From Melanocharis versteri (taxonomy: Eukaryota > Chordata > Aves > Passeriformes > Melanocharitidae): a DNA stretch of 64,000 nucleotides. The notes under the pieces were generated by a model. That model ran no database searches. It saw nothing but the letters and a program-made list of their open reading frames with translations, and was not told where the DNA came from. Location of the stretch: the NCBI GenBank assembly GCA_013397845.1, contig VZTG01007409.1, positions 1,566,210-1,630,209 of the forward strand. Reading direction: 5' to 3'. Each line of letters begins with the position of its first letter. Position 1 is the stretch's first letter. Shown here piece after piece: positions 62,350 to 64,000 of the stretch. The position numbers and the translations under genes were made by a program.

Positions 62350-63240
62350 AGGGAGACAGAGTCAACAAGTGTTTAGAACTTTCTTGTGAATAGGAAGCCA
62401 TGACTGGGAGAAGTGGGAGGGATGCTTCTTATTGGTTCCTTATAGAAATTAACAGCTTTTCTAAAGCACTCTTGGGAGGTCTTGAGATGTGCCCAACCTT
62501 CATTTATGACAGTAGTGTCTATCTAAAGAGGACTTCTTTCTTCTGCTATGCCTGAAGTTCAGGAGCAATCATACTGCTTTTAGGAATGTCAGGCTGCTAC
62601 ATTGGTTCTAGTGTAATTATCACTGTTTCCATGCATCCAAAATGTTCTTGTTGCCTCCAAGTATGTTCAGGTAAACTTAACGGGAAGCTACTGCCTCTAT
62701 TTAAACAATGAGCAAGTTATTTCAAATATAGTGGAAGGTAAGCAAATAATTAAATTTTGTCTTTGAGTGGATTCTTCATAATCTTTCTATATGAATTTAC
62801 ATAAAGAGACATTTGTCTTTTCTCATGTATATTCTCGTTGATGTCACGTTCAAGAGGTAACCAAAGAGAAATAGCAGGTGAGATGGAAGCAGAAAAACTA
62901 GAGAAGATGTAAAACCATAGACAAAAAGATAAAGGATTGTGTAGCCACAAATTTAGTGATGAGGACCAAACCCCAGAATTTATAGTTACATATCTAAACC
63001 TAGTCCTGAATTACCCACTTGAATTTTACAATACATTGAGTTTTGGGAAGGTCAGTGCTTACAGATTTCTGGACGAATACAACAAAGGTTTGTTGTCAAA
63101 ACTTGGTATTCCTTAAAGAATTTCCTACTCAGGTAGGAGAAGTAATATGATGAAGTTTTCCTCACATGTGGTTATTGCTGGCTAGAATCTTTCATAATTT
63201 CGTAGCAAAGAAGAACGGATGAGGCAGGGGGGAAGGGGAG

Positions 63241-63255
63241 AAAAAAAAAAAAAAA
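63241..63255. repeat. A-run following a G-rich stretch
   Basis: Fifteen A after a GGGGGGAAGGGG-like stretch. No retrogene can be recognised upstream. Confidence 0.75.
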
Positions 63256-64000
63256 CAAACAACAAATAAAGATCCCAGTACCTTACTGACAGGCTCGTTA
63301 GCAGGCTATACTGGGAAATACCTATTCACAGCCATACAAAGACCAAGCATCCCCAGACAGACCTTTCACTCTGCACGGGAAAGGAAATGGATGAAGAATT
63401 ACTGGATTAGTACTTACTGGTGACTGAAGTAACTCTTGTGTCCTGGGTCCAAGCAAATTTTGAAAAGAGACTCTTAATAATCTCCTCAAAATATCTGTGT
63501 CTAGAAATGTAATTTTTTTTCTTTATATTTTAAAATATGGTTCTATATACAAATCCAGTGTTTGTGTAATTTTACTTCACAGCCAGAGACACCAGTGTAA
63601 CATTTTATATTATTAAAGTCATAGTGACTGGAAAGTTGGTAATTGATTTCTGTAACAACTCGTTTCATAATTTAACATATTCGGTGATTTTATGCTATTG
63701 ATACATAATTTTTTAAGAATGTGCTCTGAAAATTTTTCTTAAAATGACTCAACCTCTCCAATCCATCTGTAAAAAACATCTTTATCCAGTAGACTAGTTA
63801 GAAATGTTTGCATTTTTTCACAACCTTTTAATAATGTAGAAATTTTACAGAGGAACATGCAATATAGCACTATAGAAGAATCTGCAGCCTATTTCTGCTG
63901 ATTTTTTCATATTGTTCCTTTAGAATGAATATGCTTTTACAACACAAATATTCTTGGTTGTTTATAAAGCCTTGAACTGACAATGACATGTTATTCTAAT

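Larger units (their letters stand above)
60561..64000. other. AT-rich non-coding sequence, no gene seen
   Basis: A purine-rich stretch at about 61415-61515, a (GA)n run at 62334-62349 and an A run at 63241-63255 are the only distinct items. No exon, repeat family or RNA gene recognised up to the window edge. Confidence 0.6.

Overview
This window looks like non-coding DNA from a bird: either a gene desert or the inside of a very long intron. It is AT-rich, no open frame is longer than 170 codons, and I recognise no host protein family. There is no operon-like packing, no ribosome-binding-site pattern and no tRNA, rRNA or CRISPR array. The clade call rests on the repeats. Eight fragments match CR1, the main avian/reptilian LINE, and most are 5'-truncated in the usual CR1 way. 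Two solo retroviral LTRs are present, and the smaller resembles, from memory only, short LTR families described in songbirds. I infer a neoavian bird, possibly a passerine, but cannot prove it without a database search.

Layout. 1-10.3 kb is AT-rich with no recognisable unit. 10.3-10.5 and 15.8-16.1 kb hold minus-strand CR1 3' ends. 17.2-18.5 kb holds two CpG-containing, open-frame patches on the plus strand that might be exons, a decayed retrogene or chance. 23.3-23.7 kb is an old minus-strand CR1. 28.1-28.6 and 33.2-33.7 kb are plus-strand CR1 3' ends; the first is the best preserved and still encodes part of the reverse-transcriptase C-terminal region. 34-39 kb carries short tandem repeats, including a GATA/TATC hairpin and a C-rich tract able to form a G-quadruplex on the minus strand. 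42.65-42.77 kb is a diverged 56-bp tandem duplication. 43.0-43.7 kb is a CpG-rich, probably young, minus-strand solo LTR. 43.7-54.4 kb is mostly featureless. 54.4-57.8 kb is a repeat cluster: two old CR1 pieces in opposite orientation, then an unclassified G-rich unit split by a 560-bp solo LTR inserted into an AT run. 60.4-60.6 kb is a last CR1 3' end, and the rest is AT-rich.

Nothing here forms a pathway or an assembled gene system. What the window records is repeat history: old CR1 fragments, one younger CR1, two solo LTRs left after loss of their proviral interiors, and many small expansions. I found no convincing undescribed system. The best leads are the exon-like patches at 17.2-18.5 kb, the CpG-retaining patch at 41.3 kb, and the identity of the unit split by the 57-kb LTR.
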